Positions 34,201 to 43,684 of a stretch of 64,000 nt of DNA are shown here, one piece after another. The stretch spans positions 806,001 to 870,000 of the forward strand of contig CM059622.1 in assembly GCA_030435675.1 (NCBI GenBank), read 5' to 3'. This DNA comes from Steinernema hermaphroditum (taxonomy: Eukaryota; Nematoda; Chromadorea; Rhabditida; Steinernematidae). Under the pieces are notes generated by a model. The model ran no database searches. It was given only the letters and a program-made list of their open reading frames with translations, and had not been told where the DNA came from. Both the position numbers and the translations under genes were made by a program. The number at the start of each line of letters is the position of its first letter. The stretch's first letter is position 1.

Positions 34201-37200
34201 CACATTTAGAAGGGCGTCACCAGCTGGGAGGACTTGCGCACCGTGACCGACAACGACGGCAATAAGGTCGTCTGCGAGACCTATGCCCGGGCTGCGGAGC
34301 TTCTTGGCCTCACCGAATCGGATGCCATGTGGATGAAGGTCATGGACGCCGCCATGAACGAAATCCCATCGACCAACAGACGGCGCAAGTTCTTGGCCAT
34401 GCTCATCGTCCACAACCAGCCGTCCAACCCCATGGCGCTGATCAAGGAGCACCTCGACGCCCTGTGCCCCGTGTCCTCTCGCCGAAAAGACTGGACAGAC
34501 CAACAGAGGATCAACTACGTGCTCAACCATATTCAGTATCACATACTGGAGCACGGGTTGCTGCTCGCCGATGTTGGACTGGAGGACACCAAGGACTTCA
34601 ACGATGCGCGCGTGCGTGCGGAGATCGAGGGAGACGACGAGCAGATCACCGACACCACCGACGGTGCTCCTGCAAGGGCCGACGCGGTCACCTACGCCGA
34701 TCAAGTCCAGAAGCAGCTGAACGCCAACCAGGCCGACGTCTACAAGGAGATCCTCGACGCCGTCGATGGCAGGGTCGATAAGACGGTCACGAACCCCAAC
34801 CATCTCTTCTTCGTGACCGGCGAAGGCGGGACCGGCAAGACGTTCCTCTTTAACGCCCTCATCGCCAGGGTCAACGCTCGCAAGTCGCAGTACGTCGCCT
34901 GCGCATCTACGGGGATCGCCGCGCTCCTCCTCCAAGGTGGCTCTACCGCACACAAAGCCTTCTGCATCAACAATGATGTACGCGCTGAAGATCAATCGCG
35001 CATCAAATTCGAAACCTATTATGCGCAGCGGATTCGAGATGCCGACCTGATCATCATCGACGAAGTCAGCATGATGCATCGCGTCGTGCTCGAGTACATC
35101 GAGAAGGTGCTGAAGTCGTGCTACACGGACGAGGAGATCAAGAAGAAGCCGTTCTGCGGGAAGGTTGTCGTCCTCAGTGGCGACTTCAAGCAGCTGGACC
35201 CCGTCCCATTCCCGGAGGACCAGCACGGTGCCGGCGACGAGCAGCGGAAGGCAGCGGTGCTCACAAGCTCCTTGAAGTGCAGCAAGATCTTCGAGCAGTT
35301 TAAGGAATTGAAACTGACGGAGAACATGCGCATGGACCCGGCTGAAGTGGAGTTTCGAGAGCTCGTGCGGAACATCGGTCTCGGACGAAACTTCATTCCC
35401 GGCACCGAGTTTGTGCAGCTGCCGGCTGACAGAGCGGCCGCCAATGCTGAAGAGGTCATCAGCTTCTGCTACCCAGATGAGTTCCTCAAGGATCCGCTCA
35501 ACAACGTCGAGCTCGCCAAGGGTTCCAACGTCCTCATGCCTCGCAACAATGCGGTTTTCAAGTGGAACGGTAACATTCACTCAATGTCCTCATTCACTCA
35601 CAACACTACTTGCAGATGTGATCTTGAACCGCATGCGTGGAAGAGCAAAGATGTTCCTCGGCATCGACCGCAACATGGAGCGCCGCGAGGATCAAGGCGC
35701 CGCGATGTTCAAGACGCACCAAGCAGACCATGACCTGGAGAACATTCACATGGAGTGCCCTACCGGCGTGCCTCCGTATAAGCTCAAGCTGAAGATTGGC
35801 GCCATTATCATGCTCATCCGGAACCTGTCCCTGACTGACCGGTTGTGCAATGGCACCATGCTTCAGGTCATGAAAATGACCGATGAGCTGATGGTCTGCC
35901 GGCGCCTCGACACCTCCGGACAGTACGACGAGTTGGTGTACCTCCCCAAAGTAAGCAACATTAATTTTCATCACGTGTACATTGTGTCTTAGATCCGCTT
36001 CATCCACGGGGACGGAAGACACGACCGCGGCGTCAAGTTCAGCCGCATTCAGTACCCGACGCGCCTGGCGTTCGTCAACACCATTAACAAGGCGCAGGGG
36101 CAAACGCTGAAGAAGCTGGGCTTGATCCTTGACTGCGGAGAGGAATGCTTTGCACACGGACAGCTCTATGTCGCCCTGTCGAGAGTGCGCAATCAAGCGA
36201 GCGTCCTCTACTACTCCAACGGTCACCAGGAGGAGCGCAAGGGCCGCAACGATGTCGCCCGGAACATCATCTACCACGAGTTGGTCCAAGAGGAACTAAC
36301 GGACGAAGAGAAGAAAGCCCTCGAGGAGCGTCGCAGAGGTTCCGTTCATATTTAATCTATTCTCTTAACCGCTCCCTTTAGCCGCCGAGCACGAACTGGA
36401 GATTTTAGCCACACAGGCCGCCACTCCCGCCGAGCCCCCACCGGTACTGACCATCTACGACCTCTTCCAGCCCACTGATCTACCGACGGTCGACGTAGGG
36501 CTGGCGTCCTTCACCGTCTTCAACAAAGCCGACGCGCTCGACTGCTTCAACGGCAAGGAGCACATCTCCGAGTTGGCCATTCTGCGCTATCTCGCGTACA
36601 GGGTCCGTTAACATTATGCAACTGATCTTCAACCTTTCTCTTTAGGTGCAACTGATCAATCTGCGTGACGGAGCACGTCCCGTCACCGTAGTGCACCCGT
36701 CCATGTACTATCCCGACTATGAGGTCCCTGAAAGCAACGTGCACGAGTTCACCTACCTGCAGAGGGACCGCTATACGATGGCTGTTATCCCTATCCACAT
36801 CAGCAGGAGGCGAGACAATATCAGTACCGACCACTGGGCAGTGGCAATTGCGGACCTCGACTGGGGACAGGCTGTAATCTACGACTCCTCGCCGGTAAGC
36901 GGTACGGTGAAGCAACTCCCTAATTAACATACTTTACAGGAGACGACGGGGCCGTACATGGATTACGTGAGCAACAGGACACGGTCAATTGTCGGTGCAC
37001 TCAGACGCCATCGTAGCGGTCAACCCTACGACAACGCCGAGGTTCAGATCATCGACGGCAGCACGTTGTCCACCCATCAGGATGACGGACATAACTGTGG
37101 CATTTTCGTCATTCACAACGTGCTCTCCTACTTGGAGCAGATGCACGAGACTCCGTCCTCCCCGACCCCAGGAGTTCTCGACGTTCGCCTCTACTCTGAC

Positions 37201-37272
37201 CAGCGGCTCGACACGATGCGCATGCAGTGGCGCGCCGCCCTCACCGATCATGAGCAAGATATGGATGCATAA
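28231..37272 (+). CDS. Helitron Rep/helicase with two C48 proteases
   Basis: Sixteen exons join without a stop: 28231-28334, 28383-28491, 28542-28775, 28816-29217, 29267-29539, 29585-29950, 29997-30269, 30312-31790, 31835-32099, 32145-34165, 34210-35569, 35616-35950, 35993-36338, 36382-36602, 36646-36894, 36940-37272 (2,789 aa). All introns are 40-50 nt and GT-AG. Order: Gln/Met-rich N-terminus; Ulp1/C48 fold with His354 (TDHW), Asn371, Gln427, Cys433 (YNCGIH); charged coiled-coil; Helitron zinc motif Cys895, Cys898, Cys914-915; Rep domain with HUH His1515/His1517 and Tyr1673/Tyr1677; Pif1 helicase with Walker A GEGGTGKT (2046-2053), IIIDEVSMM, LSGDFKQLDPV and YVALSRV; second C48 fold with His2659, Asp2676, Gln2726, Cys2732. 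Rep nicks and the helicase unwinds DNA in rolling-circle transposition. The protease roles are unknown. One exon-6 donor (29,950 versus 29,941) is ambiguous. Confidence 0.88.
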
Positions 37273-37300
37273 TTCTATTAGGACACTTTAACTTATATAT

Positions 37301-37399
37301 ACGGGTTCTTACATTGCTGCGGGTACGCCTATACCTATACGGGTTTTCACAATTGTACGGGTTTCCTATCACCGGTAATTATATGTCTGTATACGGGTT
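37301..37399 (+). repeat. Phased ACGGGTT direct repeats (iteron-like)
   Basis: Perfect ACGGGTT occurs at 37,301, 37,339, 37,357 and 37,393, with a variant GCGGGTA at 37,319. Steps are 18, 20, 18 and 36 bp, so about one every 18 bp. They lie just past the Helitron stop codon. Rep proteins of rolling-circle replicons often bind such iterons, and that role here is inference. Confidence 0.55.
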
Positions 37400-37544
37400 A
37401 CCATATTTCTATCCATGTATATAGCTACAGATTTCTATAAATACCGTTAATATTACTTTGTATCATTAGAAAACTTCACACCGATCCACCGATACCGTAC
37501 CATTGGTAAAGGTCGAACTCGATGCTGACAAGTGACAAGCCGCC

Positions 37545-37807
37545 GGCCGGCATCGAACCTGCGACCTCACGGGCCCCAATTCTTCAAGCGAAAATACACT
37601 TCCGCGGGTGCCACACTTTAAATACGGGGCTTAGCTTCGTTTTTTTTTTGTCTTTCTTGCATTTTTCCCAATTTCTGACCGGGTTTAACATACCTACCGT
37701 AACCCGGCTCTCTTTCAGCTTAGATTTTTCGCCGTTTGGGTACTTTTGACGGTGGGTAAGGCGCCCGCACAGAACCAGCCCTGCGAAGCAGGGCTGGTTT
37801 TGACTAA
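37545..37807 (+). repeat. Helitron 3' end / repeat-unit tail with hairpin
   Basis: From about 37,640 the sequence matches the tails of repeat units 1-3 (TTTCTGACCGGGTTT, CCGGCTCTCTTTCAGC, GGGTAAGGCGCC) and ends in the same 12-bp stem, GAA loop (37,773-37,799), then TTGACTAA. Upstream, at 37,545-37,600, a B-box-like GGTTCGATGCC sits on the minus strand, so the tRNA-like part is inverted relative to other units. The tail may be a Helitron terminus shared with non-autonomous relatives, or a SINE inserted beside it. Confidence 0.55.
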
Positions 37808-37940
37808 TAAAAGAAATTTGTCTGTTTGTGTCATTGCAATTGAAATTTTACGGTATGCGGAGAAGAGGAGTAGAGACAGATGATGTCGGAAAAGGTCGTC
37901 ATAAGAAAAACGAATTTATTCAAATTTGTCCATTGTCCTT

Positions 37941-38306
37941 TTAGAATCCGTATCCGTATCCTCCGTAGGCGGGAAGGGCATGTCCACCGTAGCCGTACCC
38001 CTGGCCGTATCCTCCGTAGGCGGGGAATCCATATCCGTGGCCGAATCCGTAGGGACCGTATCCCCAAAGCGACTTTCCAGAGAATCCGTTGTACCAGGGA
38101 TGCCCATATCCCTTTCCATACGACAGAGGGCTACCGTATCCTCTTCCGTAGCTCAAAGGGCTACCGTATCCATACCCACTACCGTAATCCTTTCCGTACG
38201 GAGCGAGGTCTAAAGGGTCGTTCAGAGGGGATTCAGAGGACCACCCACCGTGTGTGGCGGCGACGGCGACGAAGAGGGCGAGGAGAGCGAAGACGATTCG
38301 GGACAT
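37941..38306 (-). CDS. Gly/Tyr-rich small secreted protein (copy C)
   Basis: This is a 121-residue single-exon protein with the same signal peptide and the same GYG/YGSP/YGKGYG body as copies A and B. It ends YGGYGYGF, lacking the GHGF ending. Upstream homology to A and B is retained, but the 3' flank diverges right at the stop codon. A poly(A) signal AATAAA lies at 37,915-37,920 (minus strand). The Helitron end candidate is only about 110-130 bp away. Confidence 0.86.
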   Translation of the reverse strand: MSRIVFALLALFVAVAATHGGWSSESPLNDPLDLAPYGKDYGSGYGYGSPLSYGRGYGSPLSYGKGYGHPWYNGFSGKSLWGYGPYGFGHGYGFPAYGGYGQGYGYGGHALPAYGGYGYGF

Positions 38307-38319
38307 GACGGCGGCGGTG

Positions 38320-38348
38320 ACTCTCCGAGCGAAAGGGAGAGTTTTATG
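38320..38348 (-). promoter_or_regulatory. TATA-like box plus palindrome, copy C
   Basis: CATAAAA (38,342-38,348) and ACTCTCC/GGAGAGT (38,320-38,342) have the same spacing to the ATG as in copies A and B. Confidence 0.5.
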
Positions 38349-38626
38349 CTGAGAAAGTGGGTCAGCTATGCGCTTCGGGACCGTTTTTCGGAAGCCTCAA
38401 CTTCGCTGAACGTGTGATCAGTTAGTAAACCGGTTGCCTGCCTTAGATACTGTGGATGCGACTCTTGAACCTGTGAACCGGCTTTCCATTAGTGTCAACA
38501 TCGCTATAATTCTTTCCTCTCAGTCCACGATTAGTCTTTAAGTCGCCGCGCAAACAAGCCATTCGCCTCCTAGAATTCCCACGTTCTTCTCACGTCACTT
38601 CTTTGCGGATGCACACCGCTGCAAAA

Positions 38627-38818
38627 AAAAAAAGAATCAATAAGGCCACCCGGCGAGGCGCGCGCTCCCATGGCCACGACCACCCTCCGCGCGGCGGCCT
38701 CTGACCCACGGCGACTCATTCGATCCAGAGGCGATGTGACGGCGGCGTCTCGTCTGAAGCCGTCTTGTGCTGCTTGATATCAGCACAATATCTATTATTA
38801 TCTGTGAGTTTATTCGTT
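38627..38818 (+). repeat. Duplicated segment, copy 1
   Basis: About 190 bp nearly identical to 45,642-45,830, starting AAAGAATCAATAAGGCCACC and ending in TTATTATCTGTGAGTTTATTC, which looks like a 5' splice site. Downstream, both copies also share a short exon-like end GGCACTG.CTAACCAAAG followed by GTGAGTCGT, so a transcribed unit with at least two exons was duplicated. Confidence 0.75.
38670..38777 (+). CDS. Conserved small ORF, 35 codons (copy 1)
   Basis: The frame begins MATTTLRAAASDPRRL and ends PSCAA. It is basic, Ala/Arg-rich, with no signal peptide. In the copy at 45,683 the frame is kept. One substitution (CGA to AGA) is silent and the only length change is a 3-nt in-frame indel. That pattern suggests selection on a peptide, but two copies are too few to be sure. 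The segment could equally be a non-coding RNA or promoter block. Confidence 0.4.
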   Translation: MATTTLRAAASDPRRLIRSRGDVTAASRLKPSCAA

Positions 38819-38848
38819 GTTTTGCTATGCTTTATGTTCTGTGTTTAG

Positions 38849-40966
38849 ACACACATAAAACAACATAAAGAATGTGTCACTATGGCACACTTATTGGCAC
38901 TGACTAACCAAAGGTGAGTCGTGTTGATAATTCTTTATGAATGTCGTTGCATTATTTCCATTCGTATGCTTCAGAAACGACGAAAGGATTGTAAAAAGGC
39001 CCACCAAATGGGCAATATAAAATGTAAGTTATGTTGTTGTTCTAGATTAAGTGATCGTGGGTTTGTTGCAGAAGAAACTACCCACAAGCCGGAACCTGTG
39101 GTAAGTGCAATGACCGCTTTTATATCTAATGTTTTTTTTTGTTGTAAGATTAGAATACCGCACGTCCTTACACATTACCTTAACGGCTCTTTTTTGTTCG
39201 TCTGTTCGTTAACGATGATTGAGACAAAAGTTTGGCTAGCCTATTCTTACCATTCCCGTATCGTACACACTTGCCACAATCTACTTCTAAGCTTAATCTC
39301 CACTTTTATGTCCATACAGGATCTTCTAGCAAAGGGCATCTAGGCGGTAGTTTAAAGAGAGATGTTAAGTCCAAAAGGTTGTAGGAGAGAAATAGTCATT
39401 TTGCGTGCTTTCTAAATTCCAGGCTTGGCTTAGGCTTAAACTTAAGCCCATTGATTTTAAGCGAGCCCGAAGTACGAGCCCTCTCACTTGAAACCCGCTG
39501 AGTACGTACTAATCCGTACGGGGTTTGCCTAAGTTTGGCGGGTGTCACTGTCATAGCTGGGTCTTTTTCTCTTTGGTGTTTTTCTCCCAGAATCTTTTTC
39601 CCACATAATGGTCTAAAATTTTGTCCAGATGTCTACAGTTCTCTAATTAAATTATGACCATGTCCGAAAATTAAAAAAAAGAGGACTCAACGACCTTTGA
39701 CCAGCCAGACAGCCAGGGATGCCGACTCGGCTCCGGCTCAGTTGGTATCCCTGCCCACAACCTCAGTTATGCCACGACTTGTTTTCCCAATTGTCGATGG
39801 AAAACATGGTCAAGAAATCAAAACTGCAAACTAAAAGCCGAATTTAGGTCCTATTTACTGTTGGGAGGCTCAGACGAATGGAGAAGAGACTCCATTCGTT
39901 TCTGATCTTCTCTTTTCTTGTCCCTTTAGTCCTTATCTTACCTAATCCCATCTTACCCCTACGCTTACAAACGATGGCTTTGAGGTTGTCTCAGGAACTC
40001 ATTTCAGCCGATTTTTGTAGCCCAAATGGGCAAAATAACAACAACAACAACATTAAAGGGGAGCACACTGTCCCCAAAATGTAAGTCACTATCACCGTGT
40101 ATATGAAGTAATTCTGTTCACTTCAGAATACGGTAGCTTCTTAGTCACCGGAAGAAGAGACTGCCTGTAAGGGTGAGTGATACTCATCCTACCATTTCAG
40201 TTTCCATCCCGCATCATAATTTGAGATATAATTGTGAAATTTTTCATTGATGTCAGATCTAGAGATCTAGGCTGAGATTTCAAACCATTAAACCCACCCC
40301 AAGAAGTCGAAAATGTGCGGGTTCCGTTCCGTTAGATGGCCCACCCTATCATAAAATCAAATCAACCTTAAGACGTTTTTCAGTTAGAAAACCAATTTTC
40401 TTAAAGTAATTTCTTCATAGATCTTGTACAGAATCTCATTTTAGTCTCGATGAGCCGGCCCCAACGGGCAACAATAATAACAGCAACAGTTGGGGAGGGC
40501 GCCCCAGGAAATGTAAGTTTGTCATATTTGAATACTGAGGTCAAGAAGAGTATTTAGAAAGCGCACCATAAAGAAGACTTCAATTTATATCTTACGCCCG
40601 GTAGGTCGTTCTATATTATTTGAACTTGTCTGTGAGTACTGCAGTGTGGAGATGAGAAACAAGGTCCTTTTCGGTGATAAAGAGACCGAAAAAGGAGCTT
40701 GCTTATTGACGAAATTAATAGAAATGAAGCATCAAATCTGTGTTTCCAACAGCCTCCAGTAATCATATTCTAGACGATTTGTGTTTACACGCCGAAGTGC
40801 GCAAGATCGGCCGATCGGAAGTTCCAGAAAGGTGGACGATCATCCACAACAGTAAGTACTGAAGAGGCTGTACTTTGTGGCTTTACCTTTTCAAACGTAG
40901 AGTACCGATATGTTCGAGCAGCTCGGCACGCTGTGGGAGCAAAGTGAGGGCCAGCTGAGTTTCTAA
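38849..40966 (+). other. Exon-like blocks of a possible Asn-rich gene
   Basis: A run of short blocks flanked by good splice signals is seen at 38,849-38,911, 38,973-39,022, 39,071-39,099, about 40,011-40,080, 40,444-40,511, 40,557-40,602, 40,774-40,849 and 40,901-40,966. Two blocks (40,011 and 40,444) encode similar Asn-rich strings (PNGQNNNNN, PTGNNNNSNS) in matching frames and end at the same kind of GTAAGT donor. The last two join in frame as FQKGGRSSTT then STDMFEQLG and end in TAA. I could not join all blocks into one frame, so this is a candidate gene, not a model. Confidence 0.35.
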
Positions 40967-40969
40967 AGT

Positions 40970-42020
40970 AAGTTTTTGTCATTTATTTTGCAATTTGGTC
41001 AAACTTCAGCATTTTTTTCTACGATCTTCTTTTGGTTCCTTGCAAATGCATATTTTAAATTTAAGTTCCATGCATTTTAGTTTACAAATGATCAGTTACT
41101 GGACTAATCATCCCCGGTTTTCCCATATGGACCGAAATCACACGCGCATTCCAATGGACCCCCCGTTCATACAGTATGGCCCAAAAAAGGGCACCTAGAC
41201 GGAAGTCTAGAAAGCCATTCAGAAATGCAGACCGATGAGACCGGTCGATTTTGTCTTTTTTCGCTTTCTTTTTCATTTTCCGATCGGTCCCACGCTTCGA
41301 TGGCCTCAAAAACGGTATTCCAGACTTCTATCTAGATGCCTTTTTTCGGACATGCTTCCTTCCGAGTTAGTGCATATATCCCTTACATATCGACCTTTTC
41401 TCTTCTATCTAGAAAGCCGTTCGGAAATGCAGACCGGTGTGAGCGATCACTCTGTCTTTTTTGTGTTCATGGCTTTTAGATGTCTTTTTTGGAGCCACTC
41501 AGCATATACGGTTTCTTAAAATTCTTTTATTCCTTCTTATACATCGTTTTTTTTCTTTTTTTTTTTTTTCTTAAAATTCTTATACATCGATAGTGCTCTG
41601 GCAGAAAATGGACCATGCCGAGGGACACTAAAAGAAGATATTGCACAGTGGCGCTTTTTGAAAGAGTTTCATGTTTTTCGACTTCGATAAGTTTACGTCA
41701 AAACCCACTTGTGGGAGGAGGAACTAATAACAGTAAACTTAAATTTCCTAAAATTGAAGACTACTGTACTAAAGTATACTAAAGAGGACCCTTTCAGGTC
41801 AAACACCGTCAGTTACTACTGCATCTTCCTTTCTTCGGAGTTTCTGCGCGCCTAATACGGGGACTACAAGTAGAATTGTGCCGTTTATAAAATTATTTAT
41901 ACATGTGAAATAGCGTGCGCAATTTTAGTATGATGATAAACGATTTTTTGGTGAATATTGTAAATTTTTATGTGCTACAAAGTTGTGGACTTCAGATGAT
42001 AATAAAATGCCTGTACGATG
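40970..42020. other. AT-rich spacer with a direct repeat
   Basis: Two related segments of about 58 bp, TCTAGAAAGCC.TTC.GAAATG onward, lie at 41,206-41,264 and 41,408-41,466 in the same orientation. A long T-run lies near 41,550. No gene seen. Confidence 0.4.
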
Positions 42021-42296
42021 TTGAGTGGTGAGGAAAGTAAATAAATCTCTACGCGATAATACTGTTGGTGTTGTTCAGTGTATATTTCACTTTTTGAATG
42101 GTTTACACCCTTCGAGTGGCTGTGCAACCCACTCGTCTTTTTTGGGATATGCTTATACTCTCCAGAACCACTGCTTGTTCTCTATGCGATGCTTTCGGGC
42201 GTTGCAATGCAAACTGAGTGGGAAGGCATCACCGCGAATTTCTTAAATAGATGGCTTCAGCCACACATCGTCACCAGATCCATCCCGTCGACAACC

Positions 42297-42950
42297 ATGG
42301 CCTCGACCTCCGCCGAATCCGCCGTCCCCGCCGAGTCGGTTCCTGTTGAGGGCAATCTGAAGCTGCGCTCTCTGGACGACAAGGAGTTCCTCTTTCCGCT
42401 CAAAGACGTCAAGAAGGCGGCGATGCTGCAAACGATGATCGCGGACCTGGGCCTCGACTCGGAGGAGGCGATGGAGAGCCAGCCGGTGCCGCTGCCGTCG
42501 GTGGGTGGCGATGCCCTCCAGTGCATCGTTGAATGGTGCCGGCTGCACGCCGACGAGGCGCCGCGCTCCGACGAGGACCGTCAGATCCACCGCTTCAACC
42601 GGAACGTCGCCAAGGAGGACGTCGAGCTCTTCGACCAGCAGAATCCGCGCAAGAAGCTGGCCGATGTCATCAACGCCGCCTACTTCCTCGACATGCCCGA
42701 CCTGATCGACGCGCTGGTGAAGTACACGGCCAACAACTTGGAGGGCAAGACGGCCGAGGAGATGTCCTCGTGGCTGGAGATCCCCCTCAAGAAGGACGAA
42801 CGCAAAACCGCCGCCGACGACCAAGGCGACGACGACGACGATGGACAGTCTTCCGAGAAGCGGGAGCGCACAGACGCCGACCAGCCTGGAACATCGCAAC
42901 AGGCCCGAGAAGAAGCCGGGGAGGGCAGTGCTCCAGCACAAGGAGAATAG
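42297..42950 (+). CDS. skr: Skp1-related protein (SCF adaptor family)
   Basis: This is a 217-residue single-exon frame. Residues about 18-75 match the Skp1 POZ fold (LKLRSLDDKEFLFPL, then MIADLGLDSEEA and PVPLPSVGGDALQCIVEWC). The second domain follows (ELFDQQNPRKKLADVINAAYFLDMPDLIDALVKYTANNLEGKTAEEM). Skp1 links F-box proteins to Cul1 in SCF ubiquitin ligases, and nematodes carry many Skp1-related genes. The usual conserved end (FTEEEEAQVRKENQWC-type) is missing. After LEIPLKKDE the chain runs into an acidic, low-complexity tail. Lack of introns could mean a retrocopy. The start is the ATG in an ACAACCATGG context, but an in-frame upstream frame cannot be ruled out. Confidence 0.85.
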   Translation: MASTSAESAVPAESVPVEGNLKLRSLDDKEFLFPLKDVKKAAMLQTMIADLGLDSEEAMESQPVPLPSVGGDALQCIVEWCRLHADEAPRSDEDRQIHRFNRNVAKEDVELFDQQNPRKKLADVINAAYFLDMPDLIDALVKYTANNLEGKTAEEMSSWLEIPLKKDERKTAADDQGDDDDDGQSSEKRERTDADQPGTSQQAREEAGEGSAPAQGE

Positions 42951-42954
42951 TTCG

Positions 42955-43370
42955 ATTGATTAGGTCTGGAGATGATTTCAAATATATATATGCGTTAAAA
43001 ATAGATAAAGTTATGTACGAGCATTATACAGGCCCCTTTTTGAGTTTCGGAGCTCTATTTTAAGTAAGCATTTTAAGCATACGCAACGGACCAATGTTAA
43101 CTCCAGCGTTTTCAATTGGCTAAGGTAATTTACTAAATTTAAAGCGTCCGCGACCACTGAACCATCCGAGCAGTTGGGATTGATGAGGGAGAGAGGGTAT
43201 ACATGTCCGTTCTGACCCTTGATCAATTAAAAACAACGTAGATCGAAACCTATGTGGGATGATCGACCTCTACAGTGCGGAGGAGTTGTACATTCACATC
43301 TTATAAACGCATTTTTTTATAAACATTAATCAACAACAACAACAAATTCAACAAAAAAAAACAACAATCA
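42955..43370. other. No gene seen
   Basis: This is 3' flank of the Skp1-like gene, then AT-rich sequence with CAA-repeat tracts at about 43,330-43,370. Confidence 0.35.
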
Positions 43371-43374
43371 CAAA

Positions 43375-43533
43375 TCAGCAACCGTCCCTCTCGAAACGGA
43401 GAACCAACGCGGGTTCGAAGAATTTGATATCTTCTTTGATATCGAGGAACGCGACCATTTGCTGGGGGTCGAAAACCTCGCAAGGGTTTCCATACCCGTG
43501 AAGGCAACTGAGGGCGATTAACTCATTCGTCAT
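43375..43533 (-). CDS. Short ORF with protein-like composition
   Basis: The frame has 52 codons (MTNELIALSCLHGYGNPCEV then FDPQQMVAFLDIKEDIKFFE to a Cys-final end). Its mixed hydrophobic/acidic composition looks more protein-like than the overlapping frames. It lies downstream, on the same strand, of the helicase-like fragment at 43.7-44.0 kb and may be the last exon of that decayed gene. Function unknown. Confidence 0.3.
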   Translation of the reverse strand: MTNELIALSCLHGYGNPCEVFDPQQMVAFLDIKEDIKFFEPALVLRFERDGC

Positions 43534-43684
43534 GTGTGGTACTTGATATGGATACAGGCAACGGTTGGATAATAGAGTAGTGATAGGTGGGAAGGGAGCT
43601 TTTCGTTCAGGTTACGAGTGCTTCGTGGATTTCGGCGACTTGCGGTGCGTCGTTTCTTTTGATGACCCCCAGTACTTCATGATC

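Larger units (their letters stand above)
28231..37807 (+). mobile_element. Helitron, apparently intact autonomous copy
   Basis: The element is defined by the RepHel gene and a 3' end candidate: hairpin 37,773-37,799 followed by CTAA at 37,804-37,807 and then T, as expected for a Helitron ending CTRR and inserted before T. The 5' boundary (a TC dinucleotide) could not be located. It may lie anywhere from about 25,970 to 27,775. The limits given are therefore a minimum on the left and a guess on the right. Confidence 0.75.

Noticed and set aside
33254..35580. Long minus-strand frames (302 and 462 codons)
   Set aside because: They lie antisense to Helitron exons 10 and 11. High GC at third positions opens the opposite strand. 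No motifs are seen in these translations.
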